Positions 47,884 through 59,400 of a stretch of DNA of 64,000 nt are shown piece by piece. Made by a program: the position numbers and the translations under genes. A model generated the notes under the pieces. It made no database searches, was not told the origin of the DNA, and saw only the letters and a program-made list of their open reading frames with translations. Position 1 is the stretch's first letter. The number at the start of each line of letters is the position of its first letter. Origin of the DNA: Jackrogersella multiformis (taxonomy: Eukaryota; Ascomycota; Sordariomycetes; Xylariales; Hypoxylaceae); contig CADCXD010000006.1 of NCBI GenBank assembly GCA_902806575.1, positions 310,001 to 374,000 of the forward strand. Direction: 5' to 3'.

Positions 47884-50270
47884 ATGTCATTTACGCCTTC
47901 TATCGGAGATGTGGTCTTAATGGCCCAGATTGCCTGGAAGTTAGCCCAGGCATTCACCAAAGGTCGTAAATCCGCACCAGCCGAGTTCTGTGAGGTCGAG
48001 AACCAGCTCTATGCACTCACTGCCGCCTTAGAAGCTATTAGAAAGGCGCAAATGAAAGGAGATCTCGAAATTGGAGATATACCCCCTAAATATGCATCCT
48101 CGGGAGGTACATATGAAGCTTACGGCCAGAATACGGTTAATAATATCCTCCAGAATTGTTCCAAGACATTGGCCCATCTTGAGAGTATCGTCGAGAAGTA
48201 CAGTGCGATTATCCAGCCAACTACACCTTCCACCAGTGTACTGAAGGGCTGGAACCAATCTGTGATTAGGAATTGGAAGAAGATTGAATGGACAACAGAA
48301 AAGGGGGACCTGGGCGCTCTTAGAAGTCAAATAATGATCCATACGAATAGTCTAAACTTGTTGCTTGGGGTTGCCATCAGGTATACTACTCATAATAAAG
48401 TGCCTTTGAGCTGCTGGAATATCGGCTAATGTCTATCAGTTCTCAAACTTCTGGGATTAAGAAATCTGTCGAGAAGTCCTCCGACATGATTAAGGAGCTA
48501 TATGAATGGTACGAGGATAACATCAAGGATCTCAAGATGACCACGAATGACGAAACTATTGCGAGGAAAATTCCAAAGGCGAATTCATCACCTACACCTG
48601 ACTCTCATATCTTCGAACTTGCCATTCAGACAGATCGCGGAAGAGAAATAATATGTCCTCGAGCTAGATTCAACCGTGACTGGGATCAAACTCTCCTCGC
48701 GGATCAAGAATCCTCGGATATGGAGCACATGCTCATCTGTACCTGTCAACACCATGGTGTTTCTGGGTTGCATCAGGTTACGGTTCAACGGTACAAGCGT
48801 AAGTAAAACCAGAAATGAACAGGAATAATCTGCCTCTAAAAACTCTCATAGTGTCTCATATAACCTTTCCTGTTCGACTTGCGAGCGAAAAGAGGTCCTG
48901 GATTCTCTATAAGACTATCGATGAAGTCACGAACCAGCTTGTCACCCTTTACCTTACCAACATCGATCCTAGCTGTTAGTGGAATATTACTTCTGAATTT
49001 TAATATTTTCTTACTGATGACGCAAAAGACATACAACCCTTGGAAGAAGCAATTCTTCAAGATTTAGCTATTCGACGAGCAGGCGCGATTCTTAGCCAAG
49101 GCTCCGGTAATCTCCTTTGCTACATTTCAGATGATACCGAGGAGGAGCGTGTTCTTGCTTCAATCGGGTAACATATTCCAGATTCGAAGAGTTTGGCAAT
49201 CGACTAATTATTGCACAGTGAGCTAAGAATTGCGCAAAAATCGATCGAATCGGTTACCTTTAACCACGACGGGAGGACTTATTCTCGTAAATTTGTCGAG
49301 AATCTTCAGATCCTGCAGTACCAGACTTTGAGCTTAGACCTGGTAAAGGAGGTGAACCAGGCAGAGCCACTGAGACCTCTAGATTACGCAGAGGTCTTGA
49401 TTACTTATGGCGAACAGGACGAAGAGGCACAGAGTGATGTGATTAGCAGCACCCTTCTCTGTAAGTCTGACACCGCGAACCCCTAGAAGTACATACCACC
49501 TAATCTGAAGCAACAGTGAAACGCGACACAGTATTAAAGCTAGATAATAGAAATGCGATTATACGATTGGATTCGATCCATGCAATGGGGACATTTGAAG
49601 ATGAACATACAGTCAGCCTTGGTGATGTCGGCGCTACTATTCAACTTACGAGTAGGGAAGGTATGTGTTATTGTGAAATTAATGGCTCGATGTGAAGTTA
49701 TTAACATAAACAGCTGCGACGGAACTACACAAGAAGCTGGAGGACATGCGGATGGAACTATTCATCCTAAGTCTTCAGTATCCACGATCGGATGAAACGG
49801 TGGCACTTCACTTGTGAGCATCCCCGTGAATTTCTTATGCTAGAATAAGTATGCTAAGACGTAATTACTAGGCAGTTCGCGACTGTCGAGTGCGAGTACA
49901 TATGCATCCCCGATGCCGACATCACGGTAACCGTCGATGCGCAGGGCAAGTACCGGCTCATCATCGAGAGTCGTAATAAATGTACTCTCATGAGCCAAGT
50001 TCTCACCGAGGATTTCTTCAACCCGCCCTCGGGAAATCCTAATTACTCTCGACCAACTTATGTGGTCCAGTACGAGGAGAATGGGACTCGCAGCGTCTAC
50101 AAATATGAACGCGGATTCAAATACTTGAACCTAGGCGGCAGACAAGGTAAGATACATTCCAGACTATCAGTGTCAATAAAGTTCATCTATGACTTACTAT
50201 ATCTCATATAGCCACCAGGATGTTCAAGCTTGCGTGGGATACGATGTCGATAGAACTGCAATCAGGCTAG
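47884..50270 (+). CDS. Nine-exon protein with fungal STAND-like helical N-terminus
   Basis: Exons 47884-48380, 48440-48798, 48852-48974, 49029-49167, 49219-49460, 49517-49660, 49714-49813, 49872-50146 and 50212-50270 sum to 645 codons in phase plus stop. All eight introns are 51-65 bases with GT donors and AG acceptors. The N-terminal 165 residues (MSFTPSIGDVVLMAQIAWKL ... GRKSAPAEFCEVENQLYAL) resemble the helical domain seen at the N-terminus of fungal NLR/STAND proteins, with NWKKIEWTTEKGDLGALRSQ. The middle and C-terminal regions (ILQDLAIRRAGAILSQG, RTYSRKFVENLQILQYQTLSL, FATVECEYICIPDADITVTV) have no domain I can name; there is no P-loop, NACHT or repeat array. Fungal homologues of this layout exist as uncharacterised proteins. 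Function unknown; cytosolic. Confidence 0.87.
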
Positions 50271-50743
50271 ATCTGAACTTTTAAGAAAGGCTATGTTAGT
50301 ATTAGAACCTTTCTTACTCTGATGGGGCCTTATATTGAGTCTTTGTTGCATGAAGGTTATATTTTTAGATGTATTATTCCGTCATTGTCCTTCAATGCTA
50401 CTGCGACGGATTTTAAAAACAAGGGGGGATATTGTACACATTTACCTCTAAAGGATGCAAACAATGCCCTTTCTCATGGTAGCGCTATAGATTGTAAAAA
50501 ATTGCTTGATATCAATAACTACTTATGCGTCTGGCTGTAAATTTTGAAGTCTGCTAAGCAACATCCCTAAAGAGAAATACTATAAGCACCAGAACTAACA
50601 CTGCGATACAAGAGAGAACCGAGAAAGTGGAACCGAGTCCGGTGGCGGGACGTAGTAACGAGTGGTTGTATTGTAGAGATAGGGATGAGACTCTACGTTG
50701 TCGCCGCTAGGCCCCTGTCGTCTCTAGAACTTAACACTATGCC
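50271..50743. other. intergenic region
   Basis: About 470 bases; a frame at 50322-50540 shows no protein features and probably lies in 3' flanking sequence. Confidence 0.5.
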
Positions 50744-51295
50744 GTGGGTGACCCTTCTGGCTCATGTCTTGTCGCCACAACCGCCACGATTCCGACTCCC
50801 CTGAGAACAGTCTATCTTGGAATTGTAGAACATGAGATCACCGAGAATGGATGTTCTCTCATTCAGCTAGATGCGGAGTACATAACCTGTGAGTTGGCAG
50901 GGGAAACGATGACTGGGACAGCTTTAGACATCGACCGTTCTTGGCTAGAGGGAAATAATTCTACGCAACAAAGCCTTGCTGATGGTCGTTTATGGCTGCG
51001 GACTGTTGAGAATTTGAACAAAGTCTCGGGACACCAAAAGGAGCATATCATCGACGTGGTAGGAAATCGTCTAGCCAGACGTACCGAGACGTTTAGGGGC
51101 GACGTCATGGTCCGGGCTCAGGATCGCGGGGCTCTTGTGATGAGTGGGAAAACCAGAACGGTGGGTATTGCACTCAGGGTCATCGGCTCGTCAGACCAGA
51201 ACAAAGTCTTGCGTATTCTCCCATTCGACAAGCTCTTCTGGTGGGATGTCGTGCCTCGTGTCAGTCACCTAGATCCCCATGAAACCATATATTGA
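50744..51295 (+). CDS. Orphan open frame, possible gene fragment
   Basis: An open frame of 183 codons ending at TGA 51293-51295 with balanced, coding-like composition (PLRTVYLGIVEHEITENG, GALVMSGKTRTVGIALRVIG). The frame opens with GTG and its first in-frame ATG lies some 55 codons in, so either an upstream exon is missing or this is the 3' remnant of a truncated gene. The general look (beta-rich, tail of a larger protein) is reminiscent of C-termini of HET-domain proteins but I cannot support that assignment. Confidence 0.35.
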   Translation: MGDPSGSCLVATTATIPTPLRTVYLGIVEHEITENGCSLIQLDAEYITCELAGETMTGTALDIDRSWLEGNNSTQQSLADGRLWLRTVENLNKVSGHQKEHIIDVVGNRLARRTETFRGDVMVRAQDRGALVMSGKTRTVGIALRVIGSSDQNKVLRILPFDKLFWWDVVPRVSHLDPHETIY

Positions 51296-51604
51296 GTCTG
51301 GACAAATATGAAATTAGTGGGGTAGAAAATACACAATTGTAGATTTGTTATGTAAGACATCCTTTAATTCCTTGCTCTACATCCCTTACTTTACGTCAGG
51401 ACGGACGTATTAGTGTAGGGGTTGTGACATTGCAGATTATGGGAATTATGGGAATATCCATGAGCCCACGCATCTAGGGATGCATATTTACTTACCTAGG
51501 TACCTGGTGTCGGATATATGATATATAATTATTGGTAACGCCAAGTGACGAAGAATTGCGTTTTGGCGTGATAGTAAGTTATGCGATACCTAGTACCCAG
51601 GCAG
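51296..51604. other. intergenic region
   Basis: About 310 bases including an ACCTAGGTACC repeat near 51494; nothing else seen. Confidence 0.5.
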
Positions 51605-52018
51605 TTAAGTTGCTTCCGATGGCACCTCAGGAGAGAGAAAAGCCCATGTGAACATTCCCAAGCAGGCTAAATGCACTATGAGATGCAATTGAGGGCCACC
51701 TAAAGGAGATTTCTCTCGATTTGAGGCTCCTGAGCTGCGACGAATACGAATACGGACATAGCCTCGATAGCACGGCCAAATGTGGTATGTTCCCAACGCT
51801 ACCGCTAGCATTCGGGCCATGTGAGTGAAGCCCGGTTCGACAAGAACAGCGAGGCAGATGAGGTTAGTTGATAGTAACAAGCCTCCATATTGGCGTAGGA
51901 TGAGCTTTGCGGCCAGGCTACATCCAGGAAGTTGTTGGTCCGGGTTGAAGATGAACGACAGAGCTGCTGCTGTCTCGACAATAGCGTGAACGACGAACGG
52001 CAACTTTGCCAAAATCAT
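51605..52018 (-). CDS. Small hypothetical four-helix membrane protein
   Basis: Single exon, 137 aa. Four hydrophobic segments are visible: residues 5-25 (PFVVHAIVETAAALSFIF), 36-60, 68-85 and 112-130 (LHLIVHLACLGMFTWAFL). A basic loop (RIRIRRSS) lies before the last helix. Small proteins of this type are common and uncharacterised in ascomycetes; I cannot assign a function. The AG-rich leader and ACCTAGGTA cluster upstream are consistent with a real transcription unit but do not prove it. Confidence 0.65.
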   Translation of the reverse strand: MILAKLPFVVHAIVETAAALSFIFNPDQQLPGCSLAAKLILRQYGGLLLSTNLICLAVLVEPGFTHMARMLAVALGTYHIWPCYRGYVRIRIRRSSGASNREKSPLGGPQLHLIVHLACLGMFTWAFLSPEVPSEAT

Positions 52019-53249
52019 TGCATCGGATACCTTAGGTACCTAGGTAGGCTAGGTACATAGGTAGATACTATGAAGCTGGTGATCAATTGGTGGATTGTTG
52101 ATAAGGATAACACTAAGTGCCTAGGAAAATAGGTAGGAGTGGAAGTCAAAGATATCTTTCATGATAAGGCGATGATTGATGTGAAGATGATGTGAATGGT
52201 TAAAGGTAAAGGTAAAGGTAAATATCAATGGGTCCTGGGTCGGTACGATTCTAACCGTCGGGGCAATTACCTAGGTAAATGTCGTATGACCTAATAATGC
52301 ACGTGCAATAGGTATGTTGAATTCCCCCGCAGCCCGCAACCCGCAGCCCGTACCTGAGCTCGGATCACGCTAAAGCCCACTAACTTTCAATATTGGTAGG
52401 GCAGGTGCAGGTGCCAGGTACCAGACTGTCAGGTACCGCGGTAACGGTTTGCTTAGTTTGCTCAGGTGTTATCGAGGGGCTGTGTCACAATTGTTTCACA
52501 AGTCTCCAGTAGGTCGTCATACCATACCCTGATCAACGATTATTACTACCCCTAGGTAGGTAGGTACCTACTGTGACTGCAACACCAACTCCCTATCTAC
52601 CTACTAGGTGGGTAGGTGGTTTGACAAAATTCATCATACTAGGTACGTAGAGAGAGCACCTGCCCGAAACACTAAACGCTTCCAAGTTTAGAGTTTTGTT
52701 AATCTTTTACTTTACCCTAGGTAGGTACCAAGTGGTCGGCTCCCTCTTCACTTCAATCTTCAATCCTCATTCTTTATTTTTCTTTTTTCTTTTTTCTTTC
52801 TAAACTTGTACCTACCTAGTGCATAGTGACATCGAGGTTAAATATCTTGGCATCTCACATCCTGAACTGAGAACAACTACGACTACCTACACTAGATATA
52901 ACTTCCTTGTATAAAACCGTACCTTCATTACATAAGACCCGCTACTCTAAGGAGCTATCACGAAGCTAGCATCTTGACATCTAGCTTGTGTCGTCCATTA
53001 TCACACAGCCACACACAATCACGCATACATATACACATGTGTCTTGCTCTGATAATAAATCTCTAACCCGGGCTCCTGAATATCTGAATACCCTCGGTAC
53101 CTCGGTAGCCGAGACTATCCTCTCACTCACTTCATACTTGGCCATATCACTTACAAGCTTTCAGCTTAGTTGGTACTCATCAAGACTAATCTCCCATATA
53201 ATCATCTAACTTTGGTTTACCTACTACGAAATACAAAATACGAAATACG
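52019..53249. other. intergenic region upstream of type III PKS
   Basis: About 1.2 kb with ACCTAGGT repeats (52032, 52268, 52552, 52718), tandem TAAAGG units at 52200-52220 and a pyrimidine run near 52770-52800. A frame at 52988-53209 overlaps the probable 5' leader. Confidence 0.6.
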
Positions 53250-54676
53250 ATGGGGTCACCAAACGCGTTCGGAGAGCTGGACCTCTCCATCATTGGCCTA
53301 GGAGCACAATACCCTCCGTACTCACTTAAGCCGGACCAAGTAGAGACACTCGCCACCAAGTATTATCCAGATTCTCCTGCGTAGGTAATTCTCTCATCTC
53401 AAACTACTAGCTTCATATGCTGATAGATGCCCACTCCAGGATGCAAAAAGTACTCGATATAAATAGGTACACAGGCATAGAAACGCGCTCATCTATTGGT
53501 ACCTCGGATCATCCAGTGGTGAACAAAAAAGATGCGCCATCAATAGCGGAACTTCATAAAGTATTCATATCAGATGGGGTTCCGCTTGCCATTAAGGCTT
53601 CCAAGAAAGCTATTATAGAAGCTGGGATCGATCTCTCTGAGATCACTCATATAGTTTCTACGACATGCACCGATAGCGCCAACCCCGGCTTTGACCATTT
53701 CGTTGCAAAAGGACTAGGTGTTTCCGCCAAGGTGGAAAAGGTTCTGCTACACGGAGTCGGATGCGCAGGAGGATTAACGACACTTCGCACTGCCGCCAAT
53801 TTAGCTTTAGGTCACTCCATGAGACGGAAACCTGCCAGGATCCTATGTGTCACCCTCGAAGTGAGCACGACGATGGTCCGTAGCGAACTGTGCAGTATCA
53901 ATGAGTTGCAAGAAACTCGTATTGGTCCTTGCCTTTTCTCCGATTGTGCCTCCGCTTTGATCCTCAGCAACGGGATCGGGCGGCCGACAGCCGAACCGAT
54001 TTACGAATTGCTTGGATGGGATCACAGGATCCTCCCTGATACCGAAGCCGATCTTGGCTTTGACGTGGATCCCGTTGGCTGGAAAGTTGTACTTTCACCA
54101 CGAGTCCCGAAGCTAGCTACTGAAGTACTTAAACCGAGTTTTGCCGAGTTGCTGGAAGGTATTCCTGGTCTTCCTGCCGAGTACAGAGAAGCGCCTGATT
54201 TTGACTGGGCGATGCACCCGGGCGGCCTGACCATCTTAACCGGCGCTGAAAAAGTATTGGGAATCTCGCCAGAGCACATGCGTGCGAGCTACGACCGATA
54301 TATGAATCACGGGAACTCGAGCTCAGCAACTATTTTTAGTGTGATGGACCGCTTACGAAGTAAAGATATGGACGTAATAGCCCCAGGTGGTCGGGCTCGA
54401 GATTATGTGGTTGGGTGCGCTTTCGGCCCCGGCATTTCCGTTGAGATGCTGCTGCTGAAACGCAATATGGGGCGCCTTGGGATGCAGACTCCTCCCGAGA
54501 CCGACAGCGAGGCAAGTAGGAGTGACACTGGAGAAGACGTTGATTGGGCAAGTGTAGAATCTAAGGAGTCAATTCCAGGCACACCTAGATCTGCGGATAT
54601 CCAAGGCGAACACAAACTAACACGTGGCGATGATATATTTATCAAAGAATCACTTGCCAATGTCGAGTTGGACTAA
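53250..54676 (+). CDS. Type III polyketide synthase (chalcone-synthase-like)
   Basis: Two exons, 53250-53380 and 53440-54676, give 455 aa; the intron (GTAGGT, GCTGAT, CCAG) joins YPDSPA to MQKVLDINRYTGIETR, the conserved start of fungal type III PKS. The thiolase-fold catalytic triad is complete: Cys152 in GVGCAGG, His303 in MHPGG and Asn336 in NHGNSSSATI. GCAFGPGISVEMLLL is the conserved C-terminal signature. Such enzymes use acyl-CoA starters and malonyl-CoA to make alkylresorcinols, pyrones or related phenolics without an ACP. After the fold (about residue 385) there is an extra 70-residue acidic, Ser-rich tail. No obvious tailoring enzymes or regulators flank the gene, so it may act alone. 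Confidence 0.95.
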
Positions 54677-55178
54677 ACGGGAGTGAGCATTAGACTACCA
54701 TTTCATATCAAATTATACCCAAGTCGCATTTTGCTTTAAAACCAGGGGCTAATGTGAAATGCTTGGTCCTCTCTTTTTACAGACAATTCTGGCTCAAAGT
54801 ATCGATCAAAATAATAATAATACCGTTACTTATCTGCCTAGGTGCTATGCGTGTTATAGAAAATTCATGATAAAAAGATTGGGAGTCAACTGCAGGGCTG
54901 CGACGGTGGACGATAGCAACGAACCGCTGCGGGGAAAATATTCCAAAGGGCTTCTTTTCTCAGCTGCCCTGGAGGGTTAGCACGCGCAGTACAATACAAC
55001 CCATTACCACTGAATGATAAGGAATTGGGGGGAAATCTTGGCTGCTAGAACATCAATACCAACTCAAAAATACGTTAGCCGACATGCTCTGATGTCAATA
55101 ACTTACTTTTCCAACTGGGCTGGGTCGATCGTGAGGATTCGATACCTCATTCTGTTGGTCTTGATTGTCATTGTTACC
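54677..55178. other. intergenic region
   Basis: About 500 bases between the PKS and glycosylasparaginase genes; an ATA-rich microsatellite-like run occurs near 54807-54822. No supported gene. Confidence 0.55.
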
Positions 55179-56390
55179 ATGGCGCATCTTCATGGGTTCG
55201 GGTCAACGTTAAGTTATCTTATCCTCTGGCTGTCGACAGCAGTCACCGCCAGAGGCGTAAATGATGCGGGAAATTCGCCCGGCCTACCCATGGTTATTAA
55301 TACATGGGGCGGCCCATTCACCGCCGCTACGGATGCCGCATACCTCTCTCTGCTGAAGCCCGAGACGTCGGCTCTCGACGCCGTCGAGATAGGCTGCTCG
55401 ACCTGCGAGGCTAACCAGTGCGACGGAAGTGTAGGCTACGGCGGCTCACCGGATGAGAACTGTGAGGTGAGACGAGATGAGACGAAACCATCGAACCTGT
55501 CTCTAAATTTACTATCAGTTGCTACCTAGCCTACATATGATAAATCTGACTCATCCGCACAGACAACCCTCGACGCAATGATAATGGACGGCACGACCAT
55601 GAAGTCCGGCGCGGTGGCCGCCCTCCGCCGCGTCAGGGACGCCATCTCCGTGGCGCGCGCCGTGCTCGAGCACACCACGCACACGCTGCTGGCCGGCGAC
55701 CTCGCCACCGACTTCGCCGTGCAGAACGGGTTCGCCGCGCAGAACCTGACGACCGAGGCGTCGGCCGCGTCGTGCGCGCAGTGGCGCGCCGCCGGCTGCC
55801 AGCCCAACTACCGCATCAACGTCGCGCCCGACCCGGGCTCCTCGTGCGGCCCGTACCAGCCCTCGCCGCTTAGCTCCAGCGGGCCGGGGTACTACCCAGC
55901 AGGCTCGCAGCGGCCCGAGGGCCACGACACCATCTCGATGATCGCGCTGCACGGCTCGGGCGCGATGGCCGCGGGCACGTCGACGAACGGCGCGGGGCGC
56001 AAGGTGCCGGGGCGCGTGGGCGACGGGCCCATCACCGGCAGCGGGTCGTACGTGGACGGCGAGGCGGGCGGGTGCGGGGCCACGGGCGACGGCGACGTCA
56101 TGATGCGCTTCCTGCCGTGCTACCAGGCGGTCGAGAACCTGCGGCGCGGCATGGCCCCCGCCCAGGCGGCCGAGGACGCCGTGCGCAGGATGCTGCGCAG
56201 GTACCCCGACGTGCAGAGCGGGATCGTGGTCGTGGACGCCGAGGGCAGGCATGGCGGGGCTGGGTCTGGGTGGACGTTCACGTATGCGTATCGCGGCGGC
56301 GCGATGGCCGAGACGGTTGTCGTGAGCGTGCCGCCGGTTAATGGGGTGGGGAAGGGGAAGGATTTGAGGGTATATACTTTGAACACATAG
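55179..56390 (+). CDS. Glycosylasparaginase (Ntn-hydrolase, secreted/lysosomal type)
   Basis: Two exons, 55179-55466 and 55563-56390, give 371 aa; the intron (GTGAGA, acceptor ACAG) joins PDENCE to TTLDAMIMDG. A signal peptide is visible at about 1-24 (LSYLILWLSTAVTARG). The autocatalytic nucleophile Thr219 sits in GHDTISMIALHG, with GPITGSGSYVDGEAGGCGATGDGD further on, both hallmarks of N4-(N-acetylglucosaminyl)-asparaginase. The enzyme cleaves the GlcNAc-Asn bond during glycoprotein turnover, usually in the vacuole. In-frame codons upstream of 55179 extend the ORF but would add a second hydrophobic stretch; the Kozak-like CCATGG and signal peptide favour this start. The second exon is very GC-rich. 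Confidence 0.93.
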
Positions 56391-56483
56391 GGAGTGAGAT
56401 CAGTGAAGTATGTGATAAACATGGATAGTTGCCTTGGATGTTGTACACTAAATACGGCTTGCATCCTACTTAGATCGTACATA

Positions 56484-59400
56484 TCATGCTAGACCTCCCC
56501 ATCTCAACTCCATTTTAAACAATTTCCAAGGTCCCAACCAATATGCATGCAAATAGCCACCCTCTTCCTCCACCCCCCCCCCCCCTACACTAAGCCTGGC
56601 CCCCTCCGGATCCAGATACAACTTCTTCAACTCGCCCTTCCACTCCTGCAGCGTAATCCACCTCTTGCCCTTCTCGCCGTCCTTCTCGTCGGGCAGCGGC
56701 ACGCAGCCCCTCGGCATGCCCTCGAACAGCGCGGCGTCCCACCTCGGCAGCTCGATGAACGTGTGCTCCTTCTTGCACCGCAGCCCCTTCTTCTTCATCT
56801 CGCCTCTCAGCAGCAGCGCGTGGCACTCCGCGTCCAGCTGCGTCGCCCCCAGGCAGTCCGCGCACGTGTACAGCGGCTCCGTCATCACCGTCCACTGCTT
56901 GTAGCACCCCTCGCAGGCGGCGAGCCAGCTCGGCTGGCTGGGCCCGCTGGGGCACTTAGGGCTCTGGGGCACCGGGGTTGGCGCGCCGCGCTCGGAGCTG
57001 GAGCTGGAGCTGGAGGAGCTCGGGTTCGGGTTCGGCTGGTGCCTGGGCTCGCGCTTGTCGGCGGGCTTGAGAGGCGGAGACGGAGTTCGCGTCGGAGTGG
57101 CGGTGCCGCTTTGGCTTTTCTTAGCTTCGACGCTTTTGTTCGCAAAGCCGTTGCTGTTGCTGTTGGCGAGGACTTGCTGCTGTTTCTTTTTCGGGGGCCC
57201 CTTGACGCCGTTGGTCGCGGCGTGCCTGTCTTTTTCGTCTTGCGCGGACTCAGCGACCCAGGCCTCCCACTTGGCTAGGGCGGCGCTCTGGGCGATGTTG
57301 CGCAGCGTCCAGGCCGTGCGCGTGCTCTTCACGTCCTCGACGGTCGTCAGCAGCATCGCGAGCAGCCAGTACGCCGAGTCGTCGTTGTCGTCGTCCTCGT
57401 CCAGGAGCAGCTCGATGCTCTCCCGCACGATCCGCTTGATCCAGTCGCGGGCCAGCTGGGACTCGCTCTCGCGCCGGTGGTGGTACCGGATCAGGCAGCA
57501 CACCGCGATCGAGTTCGTCCGGAGGTCCGGCCCGGCGTTCGCGTCCGGGTCCGGGAGCAGGTTGGCGATGAGGGAGCCGTAGGAGTCGACTTTCTCGATT
57601 GGTAGGTCCGGCTCGAACGCCCTGTCCAGGTACGTCCTGGCTAGCGCGTTGGTCATGTCGTCGATCGGATGCCGCGACAGGCTGTCGCTGCGGTGCAGCT
57701 TGATGTCGTCCAGGGCCGTCTCCTGGATGGCTACGACCTTGTCCTGCTGGCGGCCATCCGCGGCGTGCGCAAGCGTCTTCGCGAATCCGTCCCGCAGGAA
57801 GAATAGGAGGTCGTGGGCTTCCTGCTGGACACCTAGGTCGGTCGCAAGCGTGAAGAAGGCCTCGATCACATCCCAGCGGCCGGTCGCGTCCGCGGCCTGG
57901 GCGAACAAGTTCGAGTCTTCGTCGCTTGTGATCTCGACGACGAACTCGTTGACTAGCTCGTCGAAGTACGCGGCCCACTCCTGGCTGGTGCTGTTGAGGG
58001 TCTCGACGAACGCGATGAGCTCGGTCCACGCGCTGCTGCTCTGGTACCTCGTGAGCACCTTGGTGTAGTCCTTGAAGTGGACGTAGTCGTATTGCAGACT
58101 CTCCCGGTGCGTGCGTGCGGCGAGCTGGAGGTCCTTACCTAGATCCCATAGGCGATCGCCCAGGTCCAGCGTGATACGCGCCAACAGCGACGAGTTGGCG
58201 TGGTCCAAAATCCACGATTCGTTACGACTATGAAGAGTATCGATGTCTTTCTTAGCCTGCGAGAGCAGCTTGACTGCCTCTTCGTTGCTGGTGTTCGGTT
58301 GCTTTGATAGGAAATGGCACGCATGCCAGTTATTAGGGTTAAGATCGACTGCCTTCTGCGCGCGTGCCTGATAGATCTTAGTTGCATCGCTTTCGATGTG
58401 GCATAATTGGAAAGTGATGAGCGCGCCGTGGATCTCCCAGCTAGATTGCTGCTCCGGTGTGTCGTTCTGCTTCCCAAGCGCTGATGCCGCCCAGGCTTCG
58501 ATCTCCTTTACTTGCTCTAGGCGGAATTCTCTGCCCTCGAATTCCTCGAAGGCGGGCGTGTATAGTTCCCTGTACGGATCTGGATCACTGGGCATCTGAG
58601 CAGATTTTTCTGGGCTGAGCTAGATATAATCGTCAGTGAAAATGTCTTGGTGTAGTTCAAACATCGAGGCCCAAGGACTTACTCGTGATAAATACCCGCG
58701 GATGAACCAACACGCGCACCAAAAATGACGGGGAGTAAACTCCACGCGGCGGAACAGGTGATTCGCCATATGCCTAGCTGCATACGAGAGAACTGCCTCG
58801 TGCAGATTGGTCGAAGACGACTTCACAGCTTCAACAAGTTTAACGCCAACCTCACTCTGTATGTACTTCGTCACCGAGGAGTCGCGTAGCCAGCGGGAAA
58901 TCTCCTGGACGCCAGACATGGAGTAGAGCCATTCGGCTCGCGTCTCCCGCAGTTCGACGTACTCATCCCAGTCCCAGGTATTTATACTCACGTTCAAAAC
59001 GAAGGGCCAGAACATGGAATCGATCCCGCATTCCTCTGTAAAGAGCTTAATGAGGAGAGGTCCAACTTGTGCCTTCAACTCCCGGTCCGCGGCCGAGAGA
59101 TCGACGTTTTGCAAGTGGTCTAGCAACCAGTACATTGCGTATCGGCGGAGGCTCGTGTTGTTTCTCAGCTCTTCCTCCGTGAGTATTAGCAAGCATGTAA
59201 GTGCAATTTTGATGTTGGCATTGTCAGGGTCGAGACTGATGTACTCCTTGTGCCTCGCGCCGAGCTTTACATCGAAAAACTGCTCGAATTCGAGCCGCGT
59301 ATAGAGATCAGGAGGGCACACATTGTTGAGAAAGTGACGGATGATAGCAATCTCCGACTCCTGGACAACCTGCGGGCCAGAAGCAGTCATACCCATTCCG

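Noticed and set aside
53417..53439. In-frame ATG at 53417 as type III PKS start
   Set aside because: Lies within the intron; the exon at 53250 supplies the conserved N-terminus and correct phase.
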